From Monoplex corrugatus (Eukaryota; Mollusca; Gastropoda; Littorinimorpha; Ranellidae), in NCBI GenBank assembly GCA_030674185.1, contig JAPXFY010000018.1, positions 50,605,255 through 50,669,254 on the forward strand: a DNA stretch of 64,000 nt. The letters run 5' to 3'. A model generated the notes under the pieces. That model made no database searches, was not told where the DNA came from, and saw only the letters and a program-made list of their open reading frames with translations. Both the position numbers and the translations under genes were made by a program. Shown piece after piece: positions 45,301 through 56,503 of this stretch (its first letter is position 1; every line of letters begins with the position of its first letter).

Positions 45301-48300
45301 ATAAAAAGTGTCCCAGCCTTTGCGGCCATTAAGGTGACAGAGAAAATGGGAAAGGGGGGGGATATGAGCACCAAGGAAATCTCCCCGAGTGCGATGATCC
45401 TTTCAAAAAGTAACATTACTTGAAGATTATGGGGAAAATCATTTAAGACTCATCATCGTCAAAAAGTGAAATATGTTACAACTAGCAACTAGAGTTTCAG
45501 TTTCAATTTCTCAAGATGTCTCCGCGCTCAGAACGAATTCCATATGCACTAACGTTACAGGTGCCACGTGTATGGTAATCATGGCACAAGCCTTAAGCCT
45601 GCACGTAAACCCATGAGCTGGCCAGGTCCTGAGCCCTACCTAGACTATGTTCTACCTACAGTTAGAATTTAATCGGAACCCCCTCAGATTCAAAGTCAGG
45701 TTTCCAAACCGCACGCGAACAAAACACTTCTTACTACTCGATTGAAGAAATGTGTAACTCCAGCAGGGACAATTGCTGCCCAGTCTTTGGTAGTTTAGAA
45801 ATTAGTTCATTTGTAGATGTTTATGCTCACCTACTTCCAAACCCAGACTGTCTTTTACCACTAATACAGTAATACTAATAGCCAGATAATTTTTCTTATT
45901 GTGTGCAACAAAAACAAAAAAGAAAGAAAATGTTTTCAAAAGGTTGTAACAAAGAGTGACAAAATGGTGAATATTTCTAGCATAGAATTTTGAGAAGGTG
46001 GAGATACTGTTTATATTGAAAGAGCCTGTGGCATCCCCACAGGGGCTTGTTTTCAAGTATTGTGATGTGTTTGTGCATGTAAGCTTATGTGTATGCATGT
46101 TTGTTTTGTTTTTTATCGTTGGTGAATAATGTACTGGAGAAGCTGTAATAATGGAGACTATAATTTAATCATGTTGGTGGGTGGGTGAGGCTATGTGTTC
46201 TTGATTTGAGGTGATTTTTGTGATGAAATTGTGTAAGATGTAGGTGAGATAAGTTTAGACTTAGACTTAGAGTAGTGGCTGGTTGTGTTCATCCATTCAT
46301 CTTTTTTTGTTATCAACATTTCAGATTGTGATGCACATGATGGACTTACAAATGTAAAATATAAAACTCATACGCTACGGGTTCAAGGCATACACCATGA
46401 TCATTCAGATTTCCCCTACGTGTATAACATCAGTGGCGTCCGTGCATGTGGAGACGGTTATCTTGAGGAACTGAAACTTAGAAAAGCACTAGCATGGTGT
46501 TTGGCCATTTTCAGATTATCTGTGTGTTGGTGCCTTCCAGGATTTGCAGGGCTGTTTCATCATCATCATCATCATCATGTGCCCTGCTGCATGGCGTTGG
46601 TGATCATGGCCTTCCACACGAATCTATCCCTTGTCGCTGCAAGTACATCTCCCACCCTCTCAGCCACTCTACAAGTCTGTCCAATATTTTCTCCCAGGGT
46701 GTACCTAGTGTTCTCTTTCCCTCCAGCTTTCCTGTTGTGACTAGGTGCTCTTAATTTCTCTTGCCTCATAAAATGTCCTGAAAATGTTGCTTGTCTTTTC
46801 CTAATCTTCATTTAATGTTCTTTTTGTATCTGCCTCCTTCAAGACTTCCTCATTTGTTTTCTTTGCTGTCCACAGAACTCTCAACATTCTTATTAGAAAC
46901 CAATTTTATTCTGACTTTGCTTGTTGACCGTCCGTGCTTCACATCCATACAACAGTATCGGTTCTAAATAACACTCAAGAATCTTCTTCCTGATTATTAA
47001 TTGATAGGCATTTGTTGGTAAGAACGCTTTTCATTTTCTTGAATGCTATTTCAGCTTGGCCGATTCTGCTGCTATTTATGATTTGCATCTTCCGTTTGGT
47101 GAGATGACTGTTCCCAGATATTTAAACTTATCAACCTGTCTCAGTGTTGTGAAATTTGCTATTATTTTACATGAGGGGATTTTTTTTTTTTTTTTTTTTT
47201 GTTACTGATTACCTTGACTTTAGTCTTAGCACACTTTAGTCTTCTTGCTAATTCAGCTCCAGCCCTTTATTTTTGCTTTCTATTTCTGTTATATTCAAAG
47301 ATTTGGTAGGTCTTTTTCATTTTCTGTAATTACAATGGTGATATCTCAATCTGCATAATGAAGATTGTTTATCATTTTCCCTCCAACCTTTATCCCAGGA
47401 CATTCTTCTAGATTTCTCATGATGGTTTAGCTTTAAATTGAAAACAAATCTGGTGACAGAACACATCCCTGCCTAACCCCTCTTTTGATATTTTGGAAAG
47501 AGCTTTTATCGTTTTCTGTTTTATCGATTGATAAGTTGGTCAAAAGATCTGTGCCAGTGGCTGATTGAGGTTTGAATGGGCAGGGCCTTGTTTTGGGCAA
47601 CAATGATTGGAGTGACAAAATGTTACGGCAAAACTTTAATGGCTTTTCACTTGGTTTATATATTTTTAAAATTTTGGATGATGTGTACAATTTCTTTAAA
47701 CCTGTTTAGTCCTGAGACAACAGACTTTAAATGACAAATAAGAAAGGTTTTCTGTGCTGTATCACTTAATTTTTTGCCCTTGCATGTAAGTTTGGTGGTG
47801 TGTTACTTTGCTGAGAAATGTGTTTATTTAGCTGGAACATCTTGGTTTTTTTGTTGTTGTTGTTGTCAGTTTTAAGTGTTAAATATTGAAGCTTACCTCC
47901 ACTTTTTTAGTATTACTTGCAGGGTAGAACAGTAATGGTTGTCTGACTACCCCCAGGCAAGTCATTCTTTGTTTCAGTCATTTGGTGAGTGCTGCAACTT
48001 GCCCACCGGGCAAATGCATTTTCACCATATTATTTGCCGTGGAAAATTAGGTCATTTTGTGTTAGCCTACCAACATGAATTAAGCAATCAAACAAAGTGC
48101 GCATAACTAGCAAAAGTTACATCTAACAACTCCGACATCACTGTATATTGTATAAAATGATAGGCTGAGCCAGAAGATACTGGCCAATCAGAATGAGCTC
48201 ATAGTTTGTCTCTTTCTGGTGACTTGCAGACAACACAATGACAGACAACCAAGTCAGACCATGCCCATGGCAAGCTAAGATGCTTGTGTTGTTCCCTAAA

Positions 48301-51300
48301 TAAAAACTTCCTGACAGATCGTTTTTGTTTGGTTTAGGCGTGTCAAGATCTGGTGGTCAGAACAGAATGCTCTCCTCGTTTGCTTTGATGAGATCTTGAC
48401 AGAAAATGGGCGCGACCTTGATTCAGCGGAAGTAGGGGGAGGGTGGTGATGGCTGCCATTGGGAGAGGGGGATGGGTGGGTGGCTGCCATTGGGTTGCCA
48501 AAAGCCAGACAGACTGAATGATTTTAAAGGTCATTGAAATTAATTACTGTCATTCGTGTGCTGCCACTGTCCACGGCAGTTGTTAATGAGCCTTTGCAAT
48601 AATGAAAAAGATGAAAATAGATTGGTGGAGCAAGCTCAGTACCAGCACTCTGCAAACATGTTTCTATACATTGAGGGCCCGTACACATATGAGTACAACT
48701 GTCAGCTGGCAATTGAAAGATGATGGAACGATGGACAGAGAAAGTGTAAGCCAAAGGCTGGAACTGAACTTGATTTTCCAGCAAAGTTCTTCGTTCACAG
48801 GTTTGGAAAACGCTTGATTCACAGGTTTGGAAGAATGTTAGGCATGTGAACCTGCCAATACATTATAAATCGATAAACACACCAGAGAATAATCCTCAAA
48901 ATTAGTGGATCTGTATGAACGCATTTTTGAAGTTTTTTTTAGAGTTGAACTGTATTCAGGAGGGTTTTAACGCACTTGGACAATTTCATATGCGCTTCAC
49001 CTTATCTGTTATTGGCAGATTTCTTGAGGCTGTGCAAAATCCTATGTACTGGTGAGGTTTTGAAATGGAAGGGAATGGAGGGACCTATGAAACACTGACA
49101 CCACAGTGAACAGGTCAGTTTTTTATGTTGCAGACTGGAAAATCTTGAATCCACAGCTCATGATTATAAGAGCCAGCTAGCCCATTGAGTTGTGTTTGGA
49201 GGTGTGTGGGTGTCCATACTAAAATATGCATGTTATTGTTAGTAAAAGTGTATGCATTTTGTTTTCCTACTTTTCTCTCATGTTTTATGAAACTGAAAAA
49301 GTCATTGATTGGCAGGCAGGTGGTTTTGTTTGGGGGAGGGAAATTGTCAACTCGCACCCAGGGCAAGTTAGGGAAAAAAGTTATTTGTCATACCTTGACT
49401 TGCCACACCGGATGAATGCCACTTAAAAATGAAATACATGTAGTTTAATTCTTGCGTGTTTCATTTAATTAACTTATTTGATGAGTTACAGATTTGGGCG
49501 AATGCGCACAGTCAACTGCTCCAGAAGGGGCCTGAATGTCATTCCTGCCAATCTTCCTCAAGATCTCATGGCCTTGGATCTGTCCTGGAACTCACTGGAT
49601 GTGGAACAACTACGTGACCAGTTGTGCAAGTTTCAATCCCTTCAGTTGGTGTCCTTGTCCTTTGCTCATCTCAACACCCTCTCTGATATCTTCAAGGAAT
49701 GTTCCTCAATACTGGATCTCAACCTCACTGGGAACCGCCTTACTCAAGTGGACTCCAAGACATTTGTGGGTCTGAAAAACTTGCGTAGACTGCTTGGTTT
49801 AGAAGTGGAGATGGTTGTGGCGAGGGATGTCTTTAAAAATCTTACCAATCTCAAAGATCTTGATATCATATTCCATGGAGAAGCTTTGCCTAAAGGACTG
49901 TTTGATAATTTAGTCATTCAGAGTTTGAACCTTGTTGTCACTCAAGCCTCTTCTCTCCCTAAAAGAATGTTAGAGTTCGGACAGAAGACTTTGAACACCC
50001 TGCAGCTGATAGGTGAACGTGTCACACAAGTGCATGAAGATCTTCTGGATGGACTCTGTGTGTTGAAGAAACTCTACCTTGTCATGCCCAGCGTCCAGCA
50101 GCTTCCAGAGCGCTTCTTTCACAGCCAGCAGATGAAGCCTGGTGACAGCAGGACGACAACACGTCTTGCTAACCTTCAGGAAGTGGAGATTAGTGGTGTG
50201 TATACCTTGCCAGCAAAGCTCTTCAATCAGCTGGTCACTTTAGAGACCCTGAAGCTGACAGAGATTGGCAGCTTCCCTAAAGTGGAATTTCTGGCTGGGG
50301 TGATAAGCCTGCGCACCTTGCTCATCACTGGTAGTACACTAACCAGCATCCCTGCAGGTTGGTTCAAGGAGCTCTACAGCCTCAAGACATTAACACTGTC
50401 AGAGCTTCAACTAGAGACGCTTCATGATGATGTCTTTGAGGGACTTATCAATCTCAGCTATCTGGATTTGTCAAACAACGACTTGGATCAAATCACTAGC
50501 AAGATGCTCATGCCTCTCAGCAAGGTCTTGGAGACTTTAATACTGAGGGGTAATTCTTTAACAGAGATCAATAAAGACTATCTGGGTGAGCTCAGGTCTT
50601 TGCGTCATCTGGATATTGGTGAAAATCGCCTGGCAAATGTGTACACCAATTCTTTCATGGGAATGACCTACCTCTCTGTCTTGTACCTTAATAATAACCG
50701 CCTCACGTCTTTGCCTAAAGGCATATTCAGAGATCAGCTGCAACTGGAATTCCTGTCCTTGGCTGACAATTACCTGGTTGAGTTTCCTGAAGCCATTCTG
50801 CAATTAAACAGATCTTTGATGAGTCTAGATCTAGCTTTAAATGAATTAAAAGAGGTACCAGCTTCCCAACTGTGCAAGTTTATGTACCTGGGAATGGTCA
50901 ACATCATGAGCAATTACCTTCACTGTGACTGTTCACTCCTAGCTTTCCATCATTGTCCAAAAATCACTGTGGAAGGTGGGTGTAAAACTCCTCAACAATA
51001 TCAAGGCATGCTCATCAGAGATGTTGAAATTCCCAAATCCTGTGCAGAGGTTGAGGAGAACTTGGATTCAAATCGAACAAAGTCACTGTTGTCATTTGCA
51101 AAATCTGCCCTCAACGAATCGCCAGTTCAGTCAAAACAAAATGATACAATCATCAGGAAACTTTTCACTGAAGAATTAACTAATCAGTCTAACGGAAGTG
51201 TCCCAGAATTACAAAATGCTTCTTCAGCAGAAGATGACACAACAGTTGCCAACCAGATGCTCTCTCCAGACCGAAATGTTTCTAACAGTCCAGCAATTCA

Positions 51301-52846
51301 AACTGAGCTGTTGAAAGACTCAGAAGGGTTACTTGTTTCTACCAGTACGCTAAAGGACGATACTTTGGGTTCTGATGAGGAAAAAAGTGCTGCATCTGAA
51401 GCTGCTGATCACTTTCTCCCCAAACCAGCCAAGGAAACGGACAAGAAAGGTATCAGTTTAATTAAACAGGAACTGTCTCATCCTCAGACTCGTGATGGTA
51501 ACACTGGACAGATGAAAACTGCCATCACGAGCTTACAGAGTTCAGACCAGAATGTTAACACGAAAGAAGATAAAAGTACTTGGCAGCAGTTGCAACCTAA
51601 TAATGGCAAGAAAGCGTCCACTCGGGAGTCCAGTACGGAGAATGGGTTACTCAGACAGGAGCAAAACAATGAGACAATACACAACTTTCAGCAGCACAGC
51701 CAAGCCAACATTAATGACATTTTGAAATCTTACAGTGGAAACCCTCAAAATTCCAACAAAGAATATTCAGAACAGAGAATTCCATTCAGTAAAGAGATCT
51801 CTGAGACTACTCAGCAACCCAAGAGACAAAGTGCAGATAGTGTGGAAAACACAAACATTACTCAGCAACCCATTTGGGAGAACAACCAAACAGATCTGCA
51901 GTCCAATGGAGAAAACAGGGGTAGTATTCAAAAATCTAACATGGAGAACTCTCAATCTACTATGCTGTCCAACAGACAGAGTAAAGCTCAGCGCTACAAT
52001 GGAGGGTATGCAGATTCTGGTACTCGCAAGGCAGCATCACCAAACATTGTACAAAATAAGAAAGCAAAAGAATCACTCATTTCTGAAAATGAGAAGACTT
52101 CAGACCAGATGATGGGAGATTTTCCAGCCCAAGAATCTGGTGCTCAAATCAAAATCACTGAAAATCAGAATCTTACAAAAGTGGATGTTGGGAAGTCGTC
52201 AGTATTCCCATCTCATTCTGTGAACACATCAGCAGTACCTGTCTTATCAGAATCGTCACCTCTAGAGTCTTCAGCAAAACCCTCATCACAGGCATATAAC
52301 GATAATGCTATTCCATCCAAAGGAACAGAACAGCGTCCGTTCAATTCCTTTAATAAAACTGAAACAGCAGAAGGTCCTCAAAACAGCAACGAGTATGATA
52401 CTGATTTCATTGCTACAAATGTTTCAAAATTTTGGTCCCAAAGGTTTGAGAACAATGTGGAAATCAACAACAATTACAATGTTGTCAGCACTGCCACAGG
52501 TGTCCCTTTTATTTCTTCATCTGAACGATCTCCCGTTGTAGGAGTGAATGTGTATAATGAGCCAGATGGAAATCGCAGTTCTCTAATACCAGAAGTTGAG
52601 GAAATTGGGAACAGTCAAAACAACAATGCCAGTCCAACAAACATGGCTTTCAACTTCGTCATTAGTGCACTGGTAGTATTGTCAGTCTTTGGCTGTGTCG
52701 TTCTGATCATTTTCTTTGTGCATCGTTGGCAGCAAAAAGGAATTTATAACATCAGTGATCAGGATAACGAGTTGAACAACTTGGACAGTGATGTAAGTGA
52801 GGCAGCCTCCATCTTGCCCTTCGATGAACCAAAATGCTTGGTCTGA
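42263..52846 (+). CDS. Single-pass leucine-rich-repeat membrane protein, two coding exons, 1157 aa
   Basis: Exons 42263-42381 and 49492-52846 join in phase 2 (AG plus A gives Arg40). Order: signal peptide (1-17), Cys-rich LRR N-cap (C29, C32, C34, C49), about 18-20 LRRs (roughly 55-515), LRR C-cap (about 516-557, C518/C520 to C557), a roughly 530-residue Ser/Asn/Gln/Lys-rich stalk with many N-x-S/T sites, a transmembrane helix (about 1093-1115), and a 42-residue acidic tail. The design is that of a type I cell-surface receptor or adhesion protein, with no TIR, Ig or kinase domain. I do not recognise a specific orthologue, and the function is unknown. The start at 42263 is chosen because the signal peptide follows directly and the Kozak context is good; an in-frame ATG at 42110 would bury the signal. 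Confidence 0.88.
44055..44225 (+). mobile_element. SINE, 5' half (interrupted copy)
   Basis: AGTTGCGGTGGTGCAGTGG (A-box) and GTGGATTCGATTCCAC (B-box), then GGGATTTTCGGCTC, GGGCTCATAGGGAAGACTGG and CATCCACTTTATAGATAC. Here LINE sequence begins; the SINE resumes at 45132. Confidence 0.85.
44226..45131 (+). mobile_element. CR1-like LINE fragment inserted into the SINE
   Basis: An uninterrupted frame to 44920 encodes VRNLGVTLDNTLSFEKHV, FVLSRLDYCNSLLSG, LKSLHWLPVEKRIRYKI, WNRLPVSVRHS and ends KTHLFQSLS. A GT tract (44992-45042), then GTAAGCGCTTAGG...GCGCTATATAAATG and an ATT tail follow. It is related to but distinct from copies A and B. It lacks the RT catalytic core (5' truncated). Confidence 0.92.
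45132..45300 (+). mobile_element. SINE, 3' half (interrupted copy)
   Basis: Begins GTTATTGAGAGTTTTGCTG, which is exactly where the 5' half stopped relative to the SINE at 35322, then CACAGGTGTCTATCTC, GTAAATGTAGAGTAC and the 3' end GGAACTCCATAGCATTATGATTATC. Confidence 0.85.
46556..47700 (-). mobile_element. Dead LINE, RT palm to C-terminus
   Basis: The minus strand gives KRGVRQGCVLSPDLFS (RT motif B, about 47440-47485), then LHYAD followed by a stop at motif C (about 47355), a YLG-type region, [18 protein letters not shown] (about 46760-46811), and ends ATRDRFVWKAMITNAMQQGT then an (ATG)n tail at 46556-46577. Stops and frameshifts make it inactive. Confidence 0.88.
49492..52846 (+). CDS. 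LRR protein exon 2: LRRs, C-cap, stalk, TM, tail
   Basis: A 3355-base exon after a GAGTTACAG acceptor. It starts FGRMRTVNCSRRGL, which completes the N-cap, then LRRs of the LxxLxLxxNxL type (clear repeats such as LSYLDLSNNDL and LSVLYLNNNRLTSLP), the LRRCT, the low-complexity stalk, the hydrophobic helix VISALVVLSVFGCVVLIIFF, and ends KCLV then TGA. Confidence 0.93.
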
Positions 52847-53033
52847 TTCAGCTAGATGAGTATGAATTTTGCCAGAATAAGGAATAACAGCACAGAAATC
52901 TAGTTCCTGTCAATCCAATGAAAACGTGAAGTTGTGTTCCTAAACAAAAGTCAGAGGGTACATTTTATGAGATGCATCCTGTCATTCAAGTTTACGTGAT
53001 CTGAGCAAACCCTCTCATGTTACTGTGTAACAA

Positions 53034-53105
53034 ACACACGCACGCACGCACGCACCACCACACACACACACACACACACACACACAACACACACACACAC
53101 ACACA
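53034..53105. repeat. (CGCA)n-(CA)n microsatellite
   Basis: CGCACGCA start, a CCACCACA break, then CA. Confidence 0.93.
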
Positions 53106-53145
53106 ATTCTCAAGAGGTGTGATGGTAATGCAAGAAAAGTAGCAA

Positions 53146-53455
53146 AAACAAGACTGAAGAATAATATGTAGGTTGGTCTGGTATTGAGGCCTGGTTGGTG
53201 CAGAGGTCGAACACTCACCTTGCAATCTGCCTGCATGGGTTTAAATGAGTGCAAATCACACTCAGATTACTGTAAATGTGTTTGTGGCCTCCGAAACTAA
53301 CAAAAAGAAGACTGAAGATTATTATGGTCAGTTGGTCTGGTATTGAAGCCTGTTTTGATACAGAGGTAAAGCACTCGCATTGCAGTCTGCCTGCATGAGT
53401 TTGAATGGATGCAAATCACACTAAGGGAATTTTATATGCGTCTGTGGTCTCCAGT
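53146..53455. repeat. Two tandem ~158 bp units with tRNA-like boxes
   Basis: AGACTGAAGA starts at 53151 and 53309 (period 158). Each unit has TTGGTCTGGTATTGA(G/A)GCCTG, a CAGAGGT...CACTCRC...TTGCARTCTGCCTGCATG(G/A)GTTT block and GCAAATCACACT. The GGTGCAGAGGT and GGGTTTAAAT parts recall tRNA A and B boxes, suggesting a SINE head in tandem. Confidence 0.75.
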
Positions 53456-53504
53456 CTACCCAGTTATGAATGGTCACCTTTCTTCAAAGTTAGGGAAAGT
53501 AAAA

Positions 53505-53725
53505 ACCCAAAACAAATGTGACTGCCCACGCTCAAGCAAACAGGAACCAGAAAAAAACACGAAAAAACAATAAGAACACATATTTTATACAAAAAGACAA
53601 GACAGGCACAAATTTTCGGCCGGCTTTTGTCAAGCGTAAGATCACAAACAAACACCAGGTACAAAAATTAGGAGAAAAAGACTGAAACTTCCCTGCTGCT
53701 CCTTCCAGTGTGAGAAAAGGATTTG
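53505..53725 (-). repeat. Dispersed repeat family R, copy 1
   Basis: Shares with 58948-59162 the phrases GACTGCCCAC, CTCAAGCAAACA, GACAAGACAG, TTTGTCAAG...AAGATCACAAACAAACACC and ACAAAAATTAGGAGAAAAAG...CTTCCCTGCTGC. A third copy lies in reverse orientation at 61468-61672. Function unknown; about 215 bases. Confidence 0.85.
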
Positions 53726-54067
53726 GAAAGTAAAGCAGCAACGGACAGGAAATGGGAACCACCTGCATAATACTGGCCTCAAGAAAAGTTAGTGTTTCTA
53801 CATCTTCAGGGTCAGGGGGAAGAGCTTTGCCTTTCTTATGGTATGTAGTCAAATCTTAGTGTGGCATGACGTGGTTGAATATTTTTGTATATGTGAATGT
53901 TTGAACATGTATACTGTTGATGTTTCACTCTGTTTGTCAGTTGATCATTCCATCTGACACATTCCACAAAAACGATTACTCTGAAGACAAGGAAATTTTT
54001 TTTTAAAACATCTGGTTCATTATGAAAGAAAAGAGATCTGTACAAAAAATCCAGTCTCTCTCGTACA

Positions 54068-54375
54068 GCTCTTACATGTACAGTCTCACACAAATCTTGT
54101 GTACAAGTCCATACAATTTCATACAAGTCTCCTGTGTACAATCTCATACAAGTCTTGCATAAAATCTGAGACAAATCTATACAAGCTGATGCAAGCAGAT
54201 ACAATTCCATACAAGTCTCATGTACATTTGAACAACAGTCTTACACAAAAAGTTTATGCATACAATCTCACACAAGTCTTGTAAATACAATATCATATAA
54301 GTGTTTTGTATAGAATCTCATACAGCGCACATGCATACAATTTCAAGACATACAAGTCTCTTGTATACAGTTACA
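54068..54375. repeat. Diverged short-period minisatellite (~26-28 bp)
   Basis: About ten loose copies of a TACAA(T/G)(C/T)TCATACAAGTCTTGTG-like unit. Fully diverged in places, clearest at 54105-54160 and 54255-54365. Confidence 0.75.
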
Positions 54376-55403
54376 AAGGATGGTTGATTTGATTTTGTAG
54401 AATTTTTATCAGAATATTTTTGCTGCCTAATTGCCTTTCCATAATGAAAGCCACTGCAATACAAAATGTCATTATCATCAGTCAGTATGAAAATTAAATC
54501 CTTATAAGGATGTATCTCTTATTTAAATACAACAATGTCAACATTTTCATACGATGAGACCAAAGCTGTTTGTCACAAAGAAAAGAATATTATGGGACAA
54601 GATGGCTGTGATACTATAGCAAGAACAAGTTGTCCAAGCCATAAACTTTTCTCCAGAGATATATCACATTTCAAAACAGATAGATAAAATCAATAATGAT
54701 TACAATGCAGAGAGTACAATAGATGATTGGATTTGTGTGGTTTCCAGTTAGGCTTGGTTTATCATCAATGCTTGGTCAATTTCACCAGAAGACTAAGAAA
54801 TCCATAATGACACATCTCCACATTTTTTGTCAGTGAGAGCCTACCAGTGGGTCAAATCCATTTAAATGTATGCATTTGTGATACATCCTTTCATTTTCAA
54901 CCTGTTGAGTTAACATTCTGTAAAGAAAAGAAAGATGAATGAAAAGACGAAATGGTTTGATAACACATTTGATTGAGCTACATATCGGAAATGACAACAC
55001 TGGTGACCATTCACCATTATTTTTTTATTTCAAGGACAGTTTACAGACATGGCCATTAATAATTTGTTGTCACAAAGCAGAAAATAAACTTCCCCATTCT
55101 AAACTAAAGACAAATGTGCCTTGGTACAGGCAACAAAATGCTGACCAGTAAATAATTTCACATATATTTTTGTAATTTATTTATAAACACTATTCAGTAG
55201 AAGTATGTGTAGATGTTTTTCATTTCTTCTTTTTAAGTGTCTCTATTAGTATTTGTATTGGTATCCTTTAATTACCATTAAAATCGTTTACTGCCTGTTT
55301 ATGACAGGGACAAACCTGTATTTTTGCAGCCTGTTTATTATGAGATAAATTATGTGTACGTTGTTAAATAGACTTGTATGACTGATGTACCGGTAATCAA
55401 ACA

Positions 55404-55409
55404 AATAAA
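55404..55409 (+). terminator. Candidate poly(A) signal for the LRR gene
   Basis: AATAAA followed within about 15 bases by a T-rich run, 2.56 kb after the LRR stop codon. No coding sequence lies between, so a long 3' UTR (52847 to about 55430) is plausible. Confidence 0.45.
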
Positions 55410-55986
55410 GATTCTGCACTTTTTTTTAATATATGCACTTTCATTTCAAAAACATCATCTTTAAAAGGTGAAAAAATTCAACAAATTGATGTCATTCTTG
55501 TTAGGAAAACTTGGGATATGATTGGCTTTTCTCTCTTTGAAATATTTGTTCTGATTCAGTGAAAAGAAATGTTTATGTCACTATGACAGCATGACCAGTT
55601 TTTATTACTAAATTAAGATGAGGAATGTTTTGAAAGTGTAAAATCAACTAAGACGGTGACCATTACTACAATAAATTATTTTACATATCCCAACTTTCAT
55701 GTTGAAAAAAACAATTTCCAAAACCATATCAGAGTTTTCATAGTGAAAAAAATAATTTCCAAAACCACAATATTGGAGTTCTACTAAGTAGCACACCTAC
55801 GCTCACTGTTGTTTCATCAACTTCTCACAGATAACTGCCTGTTAAAAACTATCACTGTATTTCATTATCAGTTGAAATGTTTTCCTAAAGCATACACTTA
55901 GTTTTATACACTTTGAAATCAACACATTCTGTCAAAAGTCAGTCATAGATGTATTAAACAGTATTAGTTCTAGTAGACTGACAACA

Positions 55987-56503
55987 TTAATCCTTTGAGC
56001 CCTAGCCCCCTGAGCCATACAATACACTATTCCTGGGCTCCTGAGCAGAGTGCACTGAAAATCTACCACATCGTAGTAATGCATGCATAAGAGACAAACT
56101 ACTGACAAACAACCACAAAAAACAGTGTAAAAGTATTACAGAAAGGACTACCTTGAAGTTATCTCATCTGAATCGGAATCGTACAAAGCTTCGAGCACTT
56201 GCTCAGTGGTGAAAAAACGCTGGCGCTTGTTTGTCTCACGAGAGGTCGAAGGTTGAGGAGTTGATCTTTTCATTGTGAAAACTGACAAAACGTACACCAA
56301 ACTATCACAATGGAGGCTGCCATGTGCAAATTGAAGTGTTCTGCAGCGACTGGGAAGGAATTATTCTGATTGGATAATATAAAAATAGAGCGAGACCCGG
56401 CTGTTTGACCCACTGAGCTGTGGCGATGTACAGCGTGCACTCGGAATACGGTCACACACAAAGCGTTGCGACCTGTAGGTCGCATTCGGGCCCAGAGGGT
56501 TAA
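55987..56503 (-). mobile_element. Non-autonomous piggyBac-like element
   Basis: Bounded by TTAA on both sides (55987-55990, 56500-56503). The inner ends are imperfect inverted repeats: TCCTTTGAGCCCTA on the left, and CCCTCTGGGCCCGA read from the right (10 of 14 match). The inside encodes a transposase N-terminus only. TTAA targets and CCYTxTGxGCCC-like ends are piggyBac hallmarks. Confidence 0.8.
56148..56273 (-). pseudogene. piggyBac-like transposase N-terminal remnant (41 aa)
   Basis: ATG at 56273 opens 41 codons to TAG: a basic Ser/Thr-rich start, then FFTTEQVLEALYDSDSDEITS. A helix followed by an acidic DSDSD stretch is typical of piggyBac/PGBD N-termini. The catalytic DDD domain is absent, so it cannot transpose itself. 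The final AAG/GTAG could alternatively be a donor. Confidence 0.7.

Larger units (their letters stand above)
42382..49491 (+). other. Intron 1 of the LRR gene
   Basis: 7.1 kb between a GTAAATG donor and a GAGTTACAG acceptor. Inserts: SINE split by a LINE (44055-45300), a dead RT element (46556-47700) and a T run (47179-47201). 42.4-44.0 kb is A-rich without recognised features. 47.7-49.5 kb has no recognised element apart from an 18-base direct repeat near 48790-48830. Confidence 0.8.
52847..55403 (+). other. Probable 3' UTR of the LRR gene with repeats
   Basis: Contains CA/CGCA microsatellite 53034-53105, a tandem tRNA-like dimer 53146-53455, a dispersed repeat copy 53505-53725 and a short-period minisatellite 54068-54375. 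No coding sequence recognised. The UTR assignment rests on the poly(A) signal at 55404. Confidence 0.45.
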
